Below the pieces are notes generated by a model. That model ran no database searches, was not told the DNA's origin, and was given only the letters and a program-made list of their open reading frames with translations. A DNA stretch of 64,000 nucleotides from positions 1 to 64,000 of the forward strand of contig NZ_JACHLK010000024.1 of assembly GCF_014207955.1 (NCBI RefSeq), written 5' to 3'. Within the stretch, counting starts at the first letter, position 1, and the number at the start of each line of letters is the position of its first letter. The DNA comes from Acidovorax soli (GTDB taxonomy: Bacteria > Pseudomonadota > Gammaproteobacteria > Burkholderiales > Burkholderiaceae_C). Shown here piece after piece: positions 1-7,966 of this stretch. The position numbers were made by a program, and so were the translations under genes.

Positions 1-24
1 GGCAGCGGGGTCGTCTTTTCTTGG

Positions 25-58
25 CCTACCTTCTTTTGACGAAGCAAAAGAAGGTAGG
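25..58. repeat. 14-bp perfect inverted repeat (hairpin) downstream of the LysR gene
   Basis: The arms CCTACCTTCTTTTG and its exact complement flank a 6-base loop (39-44). It lies about 100 bases past the stop of the leftward LysR gene. Neither strand shows a clear U-run after the stem, so it is not a textbook intrinsic terminator. From memory, hairpins of this type recur downstream of genes in Comamonadaceae. The rest of 1-159 holds no gene that I can support. Confidence 0.6.
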
Positions 59-159
59 TGCGCCGCCGGGCGCACATCCCGGCCTCCGCCCTCAATCAAG
101 GCATGCAGCCACCACAAAGCACCAACCATCGGAGCGGCGCATTCGGCTACGGGGCAGGA

Positions 160-1077
160 TCACCCCCGCAACAACTCCGCCACCACCCCCGCCACAAACC
201 TCACCCCCGCATCCTGCTGCCTGCGCGCATGCCACGCCACATGCAACGCAAACCCCTCCACCGCCACCGGCGGCTCGAACACCGCCAGGCCGGCAAACGC
301 ACCGTCGTCGCCGCCTGCGGCAACAGGCAGGCACCGGCGCGGCACCATGGCGATCAGGTCGGAGCTGGCCAGCAGCGGCGGCACCAGCAGAAAGCTGGGC
401 ACGACCACGCCCACCCGCCGCGTGCGCTGCAGGGCCAGCAGCGCCTGGTCCAGCGCGCCGCGCGTCTCGCCCCGGCCCGAGACCAGCACGTGCGGGTACT
501 GCAGCCAGCGGTCCAGGTTGAAGTCCTGCGCGGCTGGGTGGCCGGCGCGCATGCACACGGCGTACTCCTCGCGCAGCAGCTCCTCGCGGTGAAAGCTCGC
601 GTCCACCACGGGGAAGACCGATACCGCCAGGTCCAGCCGGCCGCGCGCCATGGCGTCCAGCGCGTCGGCCGCGCCGTGCCAGGGTTCCACCACCAGGGCG
701 ATGCCCGGCGCGCTTGCGGCCAGGCGTGCATGCAGCGGGCCCACCACCATGACGGCCGGGTAGTCGGCCATGACGATGCGCACGGTCTGGCGCAGGGTGG
801 CGACATCCACCTGGGGGTGCGGGTCGATCACGCGCGCGGCGTCGGCCAGCAGGCGGGTCAGAGGCTCGCGCAGGGCCTCGGCCTTGGGCGTGAGGCGCAT
901 GCCACCCCGGGCGCGCTCCAGCAGCGGGTCGCCGAACAGGTGGCGGCAGCGCTCCAGCGCATTGGACATGGCCGGCTGCGACAGGCCCAGCCGCTCGGCC
1001 GCGCGCGTCACATGGGCCTCGTCGAGCAGGGCCTGCAGCACCACCAGCAGGTTGAGGTCGATGCTTCGTAAATTCAT
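160..1077 (-). CDS. LysR-family transcriptional regulator (NodD/LinR-like)
   Basis: 305 aa, normal LysR length. The N-terminal winged helix-turn-helix occupies about residues 5-62, with the recognition stretch SRAAERLGLSQPAMSNAL (its first residue read as T in this copy, TRAAERLG) near residues 25-42. The inducer-binding domain follows from about residue 90. The opening RSIDLNLLVVLQALL is typical of the NodD/LinR branch, which often controls quinone or aromatic metabolism. It is divergent from the NAD(P)H oxidoreductase at 1171, its likely target, across a 93-bp AT-richer intergenic region. Effector unknown. Confidence 0.9.
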   Translation of the reverse strand: MNLRSIDLNLLVVLQALLDEAHVTRAAERLGLSQPAMSNALERCRHLFGDPLLERARGGMRLTPKAEALREPLTRLLADAARVIDPHPQVDVATLRQTVRIVMADYPAVMVVGPLHARLAASAPGIALVVEPWHGAADALDAMARGRLDLAVSVFPVVDASFHREELLREEYAVCMRAGHPAAQDFNLDRWLQYPHVLVSGRGETRGALDQALLALQRTRRVGVVVPSFLLVPPLLASSDLIAMVPRRCLPVAAGGDDGAFAGLAVFEPPVAVEGFALHVAWHARRQQDAGVRFVAGVVAELLRG

Positions 1078-1090
1078 GGAATCAATGAAT

Positions 1091-1107
1091 GGATATATGA
1101 ATTATCC
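1091..1107. promoter_or_regulatory. Candidate LysR operator between divergent genes
   Basis: GGATA-N7-TATCC is a perfect 5-bp inverted repeat in the AT-rich gap between the leftward LysR gene and the rightward oxidoreductase. This is the usual position for a LysR box that serves autoregulation and target activation. The call rests on symmetry and position only. Confidence 0.4.
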
Positions 1108-1170
1108 GTTGGATTAATTATCGCCCGGATCGCATCCTCGGGGCATCCAGCCAACCAACCGGAGTTCCTG

Positions 1171-1812
1171 ATGACCGATACGACACCCACCACCACCAAC
1201 GCCCCCGTCCGCACCATCGACACCCTGGTGCTGCTGTTCCACCCGCGCTTCGCGCAATCCGCCACCAACCGGGCGCTGGCCGATGCGGCGGCGGCCGTGC
1301 CGGGCGTGCAGGTGGTGGACATGGCGGCGCTCTACCCCGAGGGCCGCGCCATCGATGGCGATGCCGAAGTGCGCCGCCTGCTCAGCGCACGCCGCGTGGT
1401 GCTGCAGTTCCCCGTGCAGTGGTATTCCTCCCCGCCGCTGCTCAAGGCCTGGCAGGATGCGGTGCTGACCCGCATGTTCTACATGGCCTATGCCAGCGAA
1501 GGCCGGCACCTCGAAGGCACGCCCTTGCTGGTGGCCGCCACGGCCGGCAACGTGCCCGAGGCCTACACCCCCACGGGCCAGAACCTGTTCTCGCTGGCCG
1601 AGCTGCTGCGCCCGCTGCAGGCCACGGCGCACCGCTGCGGCCTGCCCTGGGCCGAGCCTTTCCTGGTCTACCGGGCCGGCAAGATGGATGCGGCCCAACT
1701 GGCCGGCGAGGCGGCGCGCTATGCGGCGCGGCTGCGGGCCTGGGGTGCGGAGGCGCCGGCAGGTGCCCCCGCAGGGGCCGGCTGTGCCGAGGCGCTGGCG
1801 GGTGCCGTGTGA
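1171..1812 (+). CDS. NAD(P)H-dependent oxidoreductase, flavodoxin-like fold (KefF/MdaB/NQO1-like)
   Basis: 213 aa. The N-terminal strand and loop VLLFHPRFAQSATNRAL and the central segment QFPVQWYSSPPLLKAW are the signatures of the Flavodoxin_2 quinone reductases. These use FMN or FAD to make two-electron reductions of quinones, azo or nitro compounds with NAD(P)H in the cytoplasm. ATG start with a CCGGAG-like ribosome-binding site just upstream. The C-terminal tail is Ala/Gly-rich. It is divergent from the LysR gene at 160 and probably controlled by it. The family is clear; the physiological substrate cannot be read. Confidence 0.85.
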   Translation: MTDTTPTTTNAPVRTIDTLVLLFHPRFAQSATNRALADAAAAVPGVQVVDMAALYPEGRAIDGDAEVRRLLSARRVVLQFPVQWYSSPPLLKAWQDAVLTRMFYMAYASEGRHLEGTPLLVAATAGNVPEAYTPTGQNLFSLAELLRPLQATAHRCGLPWAEPFLVYRAGKMDAAQLAGEAARYAARLRAWGAEAPAGAPAGAGCAEALAGAV

Positions 1813-1834
1813 TGCGCGTGCAGTCCGCGGCAGT

Positions 1835-2248
1835 TCAGCGCTGCCGCTCCAGCAGGGCCGCCAGGCCAGCGGTGGCGGCCTCGGCATCCTGCGGCGAGGT
1901 TGCGCCGGACACCCCGATGCCGCCCACGCACTCCCCGCCGAGCACGATGGGGATGCCACCCTCCAGCAGGCTCATGCCACTGACGGACAGGAAGCCGCTG
2001 CGCCCTGCGGCCAGCAGCTCTTCGAAGAAGCGGGTCTCGCGCCGCGACAGGGCTGCCGTGCGTGCCTTGGCCAGCGCGATCTGCGCCGACAGCGGGCTGG
2101 CGCCGTCCTGGCGCACAAAGCCGAGCAGGTGCCCGCCGGCGTCTGCCACCGCGATCGACAGCCTCCATTGCTGCTGGCGCGCATGGGCACTGGCGCTGGC
2201 CAGGCAGGCGGCCACATCGTGTTCGTCGAGCGTGCGGGAGGGGTTCAT
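1835..2248 (-). CDS. GlcG/HbpS-family protein
   Basis: 137 aa, the usual single-domain length. LSIAVADAGGHLLGFVRQDGA and the late GGIPIVLGGECVGGIGVSG segment are characteristic of the family that includes Streptomyces HbpS (extracellular haem-binding sensor) and GlcG of glycolate operons. The ATG at 2248 is chosen because the open frame upstream of it overlaps the Bug gene and lacks coding character. It is the last gene of a leftward operon (TDO-like, aminotransferase, Bug, this gene), 35 bp after the Bug stop. GlcG-like genes often sit beside Bug proteins in Burkholderiales, but their role there is unsettled. Confidence 0.85.
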   Translation of the reverse strand: MNPSRTLDEHDVAACLASASAHARQQQWRLSIAVADAGGHLLGFVRQDGASPLSAQIALAKARTAALSRRETRFFEELLAAGRSGFLSVSGMSLLEGGIPIVLGGECVGGIGVSGATSPQDAEAATAGLAALLERQR

Positions 2249-2283
2249 GGCGTGTTGCGGTCTTTCTCTGTGGGGGCGGTTGT

Positions 2284-3261
2284 TCACTGGGGCTGGAAGC
2301 CGGCCTCGCGGGCCAGCCGCTCGTAGACCAGCCGGCTGCGTTCCACGCGCTGGCCGAGCTCTTCGGGTGTGCCCACGCTGGCGCTGACCCCCAGGCTGGC
2401 AATGCGCTCCGAGAACGCGGCCGAGGCCGCCACCTTGGCGAGCGCGGCGTGGTACTGCCGCAGCAGCGCGGCCGGCGTGCCAGCCGGCGCGAACAGGGCG
2501 GTGAACATGACTTCCTCCAGGCCCTTGATGCCCAGTTCGGCGTAGGTGGGCACGTCGGGAAAGCGCGGCAGGCGCGCGGGCCCGTTGACGGCCAGCAGGC
2601 GCAGCTTGCCTGCCTCCACATAGGGCAGCAATGCGCCCACGCCGCCGATGCCCGCGGGCACCTGGCCGGCCACCACGTCCTGCACCAGGGGCGCATCGCC
2701 GCGGTAGGGCACGGCGGTGAGGCGGGCACCCGCCGCGCGCCCGATCACGCTGACCGCGAACTCGGGCGCGCTGCCCGGTGCGGGCACGCCGATGCTGGCG
2801 CGGCCCGGGCCGGCCTGCGTCCAGGCCGTGAAGTCCTTCAGACCGCCGGCCAGGGGGCCGGTCACGGCGGGGTTCACGGCCAACGCATCGGGGTTCACGG
2901 TCACCAGCCCAATGGGCGCGAAGTCCTTCGCCACGTCGAAGCCCGGGTTCAGCACCGTCACGGGAACGATGGCCACGGTGTGGGCGTTCGACAGGAACAG
3001 CGTATTGCCATCGGGCCGGGCCGCCTTGAGCGCCTGGGCCGCGATCTGGCCGCCCGCACCGGCGCGGTTCTCCACCACCACGCTGCGGCCCAGCTCCTGC
3101 TGCAGGCCTAGCGCCAGCTGGCGCGCGATCACATCGGTGGAGCCGCCGGGCGGAAAGCCCACCAGCAGGCGCAGGGGCGTGCCCTGGGCCAGGGCCGCCG
3201 TGGCGGCCAGCAAGAGCAGCAGCCCGCAGGCCAGCGAACGCAGGGGGTGGAAGAAGTTCAT
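2284..3261 (-). CDS. Bug-family (TctC-type) periplasmic solute-binding protein
   Basis: 325 aa with a Sec signal peptide (about residues 1-25, ending ALAQG). The mature part begins with the family hallmark LLVGFPPGGSTDVIARQLA, followed by VVENRAGAGGQIAAQALK. Bug proteins capture carboxylic acids and related anions in the periplasm. Its start overlaps the stop of the aminotransferase gene by 4 bp (ATGA), so the two are translationally coupled. No TctA/TctB membrane partner is nearby. The context suggests an aromatic amino acid or keto acid ligand; that is inference. Confidence 0.9.
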   Translation of the reverse strand: MNFFHPLRSLACGLLLLLAATAALAQGTPLRLLVGFPPGGSTDVIARQLALGLQQELGRSVVVENRAGAGGQIAAQALKAARPDGNTLFLSNAHTVAIVPVTVLNPGFDVAKDFAPIGLVTVNPDALAVNPAVTGPLAGGLKDFTAWTQAGPGRASIGVPAPGSAPEFAVSVIGRAAGARLTAVPYRGDAPLVQDVVAGQVPAGIGGVGALLPYVEAGKLRLLAVNGPARLPRFPDVPTYAELGIKGLEEVMFTALFAPAGTPAALLRQYHAALAKVAASAAFSERIASLGVSASVGTPEELGQRVERSRLVYERLAREAGFQPQ

Positions 3262-4457
3262 GCGGGGTGGCTCCGGTGGATGGCGACCAGGGATGCGCAG
3301 ACATGCGCGATGTTCGAGGTGTTGATGCCGGCCACGCAGATGCGGCCGGAAGACACGGCGTACACGCCCGAGTGCGTGCGCAGCGCGTCAATCTGCGCCG
3401 GGGAGAGGCCCGTGTAGCTGAACATGCCGCGCTGCTCGAGCAGGTAGTCGAAGCCCTGCGCGGGCAGCGCCTCGCGCAGCATGCCGTGCAGGGCGCTGCG
3501 CACCTGGCGCATGCGCTCGCGCATGGCTCCGAGTTCGGCACGCCACTGCGCGTTCAGGGCCGCATCGCCCAGGATGGTGCGCACGATCGCCGCGCCCGGG
3601 GCGGGCGGGCAGGAGTAGGAGCGCCGGATGGCCTGCTTGAGCTGCCCGAGGACGTGGGCCGCATCGCCGGCCGGCGCGTACACGCTGAGCGCCCCCACCC
3701 GCTCGCCATAGAGCGAGAAGATCTTCGAGAACGAGCTCGCCACCAGGCAGCCGATACCGCGGCGCACGCATTCGCGCACGGCCCAGGCGTCTTCGTCCAC
3801 GCCCTGGGCGAAGCCCTGGTAGGCCATGTCGAAGAAGGGCAGCAGCCCGCGCTCTGCGATGGTGTCCAGCAGCAGGCTCCACTGCGCCCGCGTCGGGTCG
3901 ACCCCCGTGGGGTTGTGGCAGCAGGGGTGCAGCAGCACCACGCTGCCCGCCTTCAGGCCCTGGAGTGCGCGCACTGCGCCCTCGGCATCGAAGCGGCCGC
4001 TTTCGGGCGCGTAGTAGGGGTAGTGGTGCACCCCAAAGCCCGCGCCTTCGAAGATCGCCGCATGGTTGGCCCAGGTCGGGTCGGGCATCCAGATGGTGGC
4101 ATCGGGCAGCGCATCCTTGAGGAAGTCGGCGCCGAGCTTCAGCGCCCCGGTGCCGGCCACCGCCTGCACCACGGTGAGGGCCGCGGTCGCGGCCCGGCCG
4201 GCCTCGCCAAACACCAGGTCGAGCACGGCGGCGCGGAAGGCGCCATCGCCCTCGGTGGGCGGGTAGACGCTGGGTGCGCCGGCCTGCGCCAGCGTGGCGC
4301 GTGCCGCCCGCACCGCGCCGAGCTGCGGCACACGCCCCGCGTCATCGCAGTAGATGCCGATGCCCAGGTTGACCTTGGCGGGGCGGGGATCGGCCTGGTA
4401 GGCCTCGAACAGCCCCAGGATGGGGTCGTCAACGGGAGGGGGGAGTTGATCGAACAT
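3258..4457 (-). CDS. Aromatic/aspartate-type class I aminotransferase (TyrB/AspC family)
   Basis: 399 aa, the size of E. coli TyrB/AspC. PLP residues are visible: HNPTG (Asn183), FFDMAYQGF (Asp210, Tyr213) and SSFSKIFSLYGERVG with Schiff-base Lys245. WMPDPTWANH places the substrate-side Trp130. It transfers the amino group between aromatic or dicarboxylic amino acids and 2-oxoglutarate in the cytoplasm. It lies directly downstream of the tryptophan-dioxygenase-like gene and overlaps the Bug gene by 4 bp, so an aromatic amino acid substrate is likely, though Asp/Glu activity cannot be excluded. Confidence 0.9.
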   Translation of the reverse strand: MFDQLPPPVDDPILGLFEAYQADPRPAKVNLGIGIYCDDAGRVPQLGAVRAARATLAQAGAPSVYPPTEGDGAFRAAVLDLVFGEAGRAATAALTVVQAVAGTGALKLGADFLKDALPDATIWMPDPTWANHAAIFEGAGFGVHHYPYYAPESGRFDAEGAVRALQGLKAGSVVLLHPCCHNPTGVDPTRAQWSLLLDTIAERGLLPFFDMAYQGFAQGVDEDAWAVRECVRRGIGCLVASSFSKIFSLYGERVGALSVYAPAGDAAHVLGQLKQAIRRSYSCPPAPGAAIVRTILGDAALNAQWRAELGAMRERMRQVRSALHGMLREALPAQGFDYLLEQRGMFSYTGLSPAQIDALRTHSGVYAVSSGRICVAGINTSNIAHVCASLVAIHRSHPA

Positions 4458-4511
4458 GGTGCGTGGGTAAATGCGTGCGTAGGTGCGTGCGCGGCGTGCC
4501 GGCCGGTAGGT

Positions 4512-5456
4512 TCAGAGCTGGGTCCGCATGGACCACAGCTCGGGGAAGAAGCGGTGGTCGACGACGCTGCGCAGCCAGCCCACGCCGGCCGAGCCGCCCG
4601 TGCCGGCCTTGAAGCCCAGGATGCGCTCCACCGAGACGAAATGCCGCCAGCGGTACTGCGAGAAGGCGTCGGCGAGGTCGGTGAGCGCTTCGCCGAGCAG
4701 GTACAGGTCGTTCTCCGGCGTGGGGTCGGCATAGACCTGGAGCCAGGCTGCCTCGACGCCGGGTCTGGCCACGTAGGGCTCGGACCAGTCGCGCTCCAGC
4801 GCCTCGGGCGGCATGGCGATGCCGCGCCGGTGCAGCAGCGCGAGCACGGCGTCGTAGAGGCTGGGCGCGTGCAGCGCGCGCTCCATGTAGGGCCAGACAT
4901 CGGGGTTGTTCTCATGCGCGCGCGCCAGCCGCTCGGACTTGTTGCCCAGGATGAACTCGACATGCCGGTACATGTAGGACTGCTGGCCCGAGGCAATGCC
5001 CAGGGTGTTGCGGAACTGGTTGAAGCCGTGCGGCGTGATGGTGGAGAGCACGTCCCAGGTCTTGCCGAGGAACTCCAGCAGCGCATGCGCGCGCGGTACC
5101 AGCTGCAATGCGCCCGCGACATCGTCGGCCTGGATGCGCGCCTGCATGTTCAGCAGCTCGTAGTGCAGGGCCTTGAAGGTCAGCTCCTTGCAGTGCGTGA
5201 TGCACAGGAAGACCATCTCGTCATGGCCCTCGCTGCGCATGTGCTGGATGCTCAGCAGCAGGTCGTTGCGCTGGTGTTCCAGGTAGGGATTGCTCGCGCC
5301 CTCGAAGCGGAGCAGGGGCTCGCCCTCGGTCTGCTGCACGGTGGACGCGCGCTGCGCGTTGTCGCCGCGGGCGATGGGTTTCACCAGCGACAGTTCGAGC
5401 GCCGGGTTGCGCACCTCGGGCAGGATTCGTTTTCGAAGGGGGGTCGTCATGCTCAT
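4512..5456 (-). CDS. Divergent tryptophan 2,3-dioxygenase-like haem protein
   Basis: 314 aa from the ATG at 5456, which has AGGA just upstream; the ATG at 5450 is an alternative. TDO-fold landmarks are present: HDEMVF, TLGIASG, QYRWRHF with the proximal haem ligand His272, GFKAGTGGSAG and FFPELW near the C-terminus. Aligned without gaps to canonical TDO (HDEMLFIIQHQ as I remember the Xanthomonas enzyme), the distal His55 position is Thr87 with a His one residue later, and the Tyr113 position is Phe145. The substrate-carboxylate Arg is kept (Arg149). It is therefore a haem dioxygenase relative whose substrate may not be tryptophan. It is first gene of the operon; no kynureninase or kynurenine formamidase is in the window. 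Confidence 0.85.
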   Translation of the reverse strand: MSMTTPLRKRILPEVRNPALELSLVKPIARGDNAQRASTVQQTEGEPLLRFEGASNPYLEHQRNDLLLSIQHMRSEGHDEMVFLCITHCKELTFKALHYELLNMQARIQADDVAGALQLVPRAHALLEFLGKTWDVLSTITPHGFNQFRNTLGIASGQQSYMYRHVEFILGNKSERLARAHENNPDVWPYMERALHAPSLYDAVLALLHRRGIAMPPEALERDWSEPYVARPGVEAAWLQVYADPTPENDLYLLGEALTDLADAFSQYRWRHFVSVERILGFKAGTGGSAGVGWLRSVVDHRFFPELWSMRTQL

Positions 5457-5522
5457 GCTTCCTGGGGCCCATGCACCATGCCGGCCCATGGCTGGCGATT
5501 GTTCGGCAGGCGCATGCCGGGC

Positions 5523-5562
5523 TCAACCTCCGGGACACCGGATTTGGGCACCGAGCGTCCGC
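5523..5562. repeat. 40-bp inverted-repeat copy A flanking the AraC gene
   Basis: This 40-bp block matches the reverse complement of 6593-6632 at 34 of 40 positions by direct comparison. It sits in the divergent promoter gap between the TDO-like gene and the AraC gene. Read on the minus strand in the same frame as the partner it encodes TLGAQIRCPGG-stop, against TIGAQIRRPEG-stop at the end of the AraC protein. It may be a vestige of a duplicated AraC 3' end or a short dispersed repeat. Confidence 0.6.
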
Positions 5563-5621
5563 CGTGCGGCGCGCGCCGGCCCGCCCGGCCCTGGGTCCGG
5601 GCGCACGGCATAAACTGGGGC

Positions 5622-6632
5622 ATGCAACGCCCCACGAGCACCACGCCGGACGACCTGATCAGCCTGGTCCTGGGCACCTTGCGCACCGACCGTGCGGTGA
5701 CCGCGCGCTTTGCGCTCACCGCACCCTGGGCGCTGCGCTCCGAAGGGGTCGAGGGCCTGCTGCTGCGCGTGTGCACCGGCCAGCCCTACTGGATCCAGAT
5801 GGACGGGCAAGCCGCCGTGCAGGTGCAGCCGGGCGACATCGTGATGCTGCCGCAGGGCGGGCCGCACCTGGTCGCCTCGGCGCTGGGCCTCCCGGCCGTG
5901 CCGTTTCGCACCCTGCTGCAACAGCACATGCGGGGCGCGCATGGAGACCATCCCATCACCTTTGCGCACGGCGGCGAAGGGGATGAAACAGACGGCAGCG
6001 GCGGTGTCACCGAACTCTTCTCGCTGCACCTGTGGATGCCCAGGCACCAGGGGGTCTCGCTGCTGTCCTGGATGCCGCCTCTGATCGTGCTGCGCGCGGC
6101 CGACATCGCCACCACGCGCAGCCTGGCGCTGACCACCGGCGCGCTGGTGGAGGAAACCCTGGCCCAACGCCCGGGCTGGCAGCTGGCCACGGCGCGCATG
6201 GCCGACCTGCTGCTGGTGCATGTGCTGCGCGAACACCTGCACAGCGGCCCGGCAGGCGCGCAGGGCTGGCTCAATGGCGTGCGCGACAAGGCCATCGGCA
6301 AGGCCCTGGCGCAGATGCATGCCCACCCCGAGCTGCCCTGGTCCGTGGCCAGCCTCTCGCGCGTGAGCAACCAGTCGCGCTCGGTGTTCAGCGAGCGCTT
6401 TGTCGAGCTCATGGGCAGCACGCCGCTGCGCTACCTTACCGAGGTGCGCATGGGCATCGCGCGCCAGCAATTCCTGCAGGGGGCGGACGATATCTGGCGC
6501 GTGGCGCAGGCGGTGGGCTACAGCTCGGAGAAGGCCTTCTCCCGCGCCTTCGAGCGCTGGTCGGGGTCCACGCCGAGCCAGTGCATCAAGACGCGGACGA
6601 TCGGTGCCCAGATCCGGCGCCCTGAAGGTTGA
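5622..6632 (+). CDS. AraC-family regulator with N-terminal cupin (AraC_binding_2/cupin_6 type)
   Basis: 336 aa. Residues about 10-190 form the cupin-like sensor (GVEGLLLRVCTGQPYW, VQPGDIVMLPQGGPHLV). The two C-terminal helix-turn-helix motifs follow from about residue 225 (WSVASLSRVSNQSRSVFSERF; YSSEKAFSRAFERWSGSTPSQ). It is divergent from the TDO-like/aminotransferase operon, 165 bp away, and is the obvious candidate regulator of that operon. Its last 13 residues lie in a repeat also found in inverted orientation at 5523-5562, so the tail may be an acquired extension. Effector unknown. Confidence 0.9.
   Translation: MQRPTSTTPDDLISLVLGTLRTDRAVTARFALTAPWALRSEGVEGLLLRVCTGQPYWIQMDGQAAVQVQPGDIVMLPQGGPHLVASALGLPAVPFRTLLQQHMRGAHGDHPITFAHGGEGDETDGSGGVTELFSLHLWMPRHQGVSLLSWMPPLIVLRAADIATTRSLALTTGALVEETLAQRPGWQLATARMADLLLVHVLREHLHSGPAGAQGWLNGVRDKAIGKALAQMHAHPELPWSVASLSRVSNQSRSVFSERFVELMGSTPLRYLTEVRMGIARQQFLQGADDIWRVAQAVGYSSEKAFSRAFERWSGSTPSQCIKTRTIGAQIRRPEG
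6593..6632. repeat. 40-bp inverted-repeat copy B at the 3' end of the AraC gene
   Basis: This is the partner of 5523-5562 in opposite orientation, about 1 kb away. It includes the AraC stop codon. Similarity falls off beyond the 40-bp core, with only scattered matches up to about 6659. Confidence 0.6.
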
Positions 6633-6699
6633 AGCGCCGCGGGGGCTGGCCAAGAATCGACGGCTTCATCCCCGTTGGTTTTGGCTGCGCTTTTTCCCT

Positions 6700-7869
6700 A
6701 TGAACAAGAAAGTCCTGATCGTTGGTGCCGGCATCGCCGGCTGCTCTGCCGCCCTGGCGCTGGCCCGCGCCGGCTGGCATGTCACCGTGATCGAAAAGCA
6801 GCCGCAGTGGCGCTTTCAGAGCTCGGGCATCTTTGTCTACAGCAACGGCCTGCAGCACTTTCGCCAGATCGGCGCGATGGAGCCCCTGGTGCAGGCGGGC
6901 TTTGCCATTGCATCGGGGCGCAACCGCTACCTGGACCAGGATGGCCGGCCCATCGTCGACGTGGCCTACCCCGCCCTGGGCTCACCGCCCGCCCCGCCCA
7001 TCCTCGGTATCAAGCGCGCCGAGATGCACCGCGTGCTCTCCGGGCTGCTCACGGCGCTGGGCGTGCCGGTGCAATTGGGCTCCACGGTGCAGGCGCTGCA
7101 GCACCACGGCAGCGGCGTGCGGGCCTGGCTCTCCGACGGCAGCACGCACGACGCCGATCTGGTGGTCGGGGCGGACGGCATCCGCTCGGGCGTGCGCGCG
7201 CTGCTGTGGCCTGGCGTGCAGCCGCGCTACTCGGACTTCGGCGTCTGGCGCAGCGTGCACCGGCGCCCGGCCGAACTGGTGGACAAGGTCATGATGATGG
7301 GCTTGGGCAAGCGGCTGGGGATCATGCCGATCTCGCACGAGAAGCTCTACCTTTTCGGCACCGTGGCCGAGCCCGAGGGCCGCTGGATAGACCCTGCCCT
7401 GTGGCCCGAGACCATGCGCGCCCGGTTCGCCGAGTTCGGCGGGCCGGCGCGCCCCTTTCTCGACGAACTCTCGGCGCACAGCGAGGTGCTGTACACCGCC
7501 GTCGAGGAGGTGGTGATGCCGCTGCCCTGGCACCAGGGCCGGGTGGTCCTGATCGGCGATGCCGCGCACGCGTCCACGCCCTTCATGGGGCAGGGCGGCG
7601 CCCTGGCGGTGCAGGATGCGGTGGTGCTGGCCCGGCTGCTGGCGCAAGAGCCCTCGCTGCCCGCCGCGCTGGCCGCCTTTGGCGAGCGCCGCATGCCGCT
7701 GTGCCGCTTCGTGCAGGAGGCCTCGCACCGCGTGGGGCGCGCCGGTGCAGAGCAAGACCCCGTGCGCCATGCCGAGGCGATGCGGGCCTTTCCCGCCCAC
7801 GCGCAGGCGCATGTGGACGACTTCTACCGCCGGTTGCACGAGCTGGACGAGCTGGACGCGCCGGTCTGA
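6700..7869 (+). CDS. FAD-dependent aromatic monooxygenase (UbiH/salicylate hydroxylase-like)
   Basis: 389 aa. The Rossmann motif VGAGIAGCSAALALA (residues 8-22) binds the FAD ADP part, DLVVGADGIRSGVR (about 153-166) is the DG motif, and IGDAAHASTPFMGQGG (about 285-300) is the GD motif. Together these define class A flavoprotein hydroxylases. They hydroxylate aromatic rings with NAD(P)H and O2. ATG start 67 bp after the AraC gene, same strand. Together with the TDO-like/aminotransferase operon this suggests an aromatic compound pathway; the substrate cannot be told. Confidence 0.88.
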   Translation: MNKKVLIVGAGIAGCSAALALARAGWHVTVIEKQPQWRFQSSGIFVYSNGLQHFRQIGAMEPLVQAGFAIASGRNRYLDQDGRPIVDVAYPALGSPPAPPILGIKRAEMHRVLSGLLTALGVPVQLGSTVQALQHHGSGVRAWLSDGSTHDADLVVGADGIRSGVRALLWPGVQPRYSDFGVWRSVHRRPAELVDKVMMMGLGKRLGIMPISHEKLYLFGTVAEPEGRWIDPALWPETMRARFAEFGGPARPFLDELSAHSEVLYTAVEEVVMPLPWHQGRVVLIGDAAHASTPFMGQGGALAVQDAVVLARLLAQEPSLPAALAAFGERRMPLCRFVQEASHRVGRAGAEQDPVRHAEAMRAFPAHAQAHVDDFYRRLHELDELDAPV

Positions 7870-7907
7870 GCCGGCTGGGCAGGGTTTTCCCCGGGGCCGT
7901 GTTGCCG

Positions 7908-7937
7908 ACCCTTTATCATGCTGTGAGAACCCTTTAT
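7908..7937. repeat. Two direct ACCCTTTAT repeats 21 bp apart upstream of the acyltransferase
   Basis: ACCCTTTAT occurs at 7908-7916 and 7929-7937, two helical turns apart, in the 97-bp gap before the PlsC gene. It could be a regulator site or part of the promoter. There is nothing else in the gap. Confidence 0.35.
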
Positions 7938-7966
7938 TTGCCCATTTCGCCGTCCAACCGCCCCTG

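Noticed and set aside
3267..6632. A 1121-codon open frame on the plus strand across the aminotransferase and TDO-like genes
   Set aside because: Only its last part (from 5622) is protein-like and is the AraC gene. The rest is the antisense of genes with clear motifs and is rich in His, Gln, Arg and Gly, typical of shadow frames in high-GC DNA.
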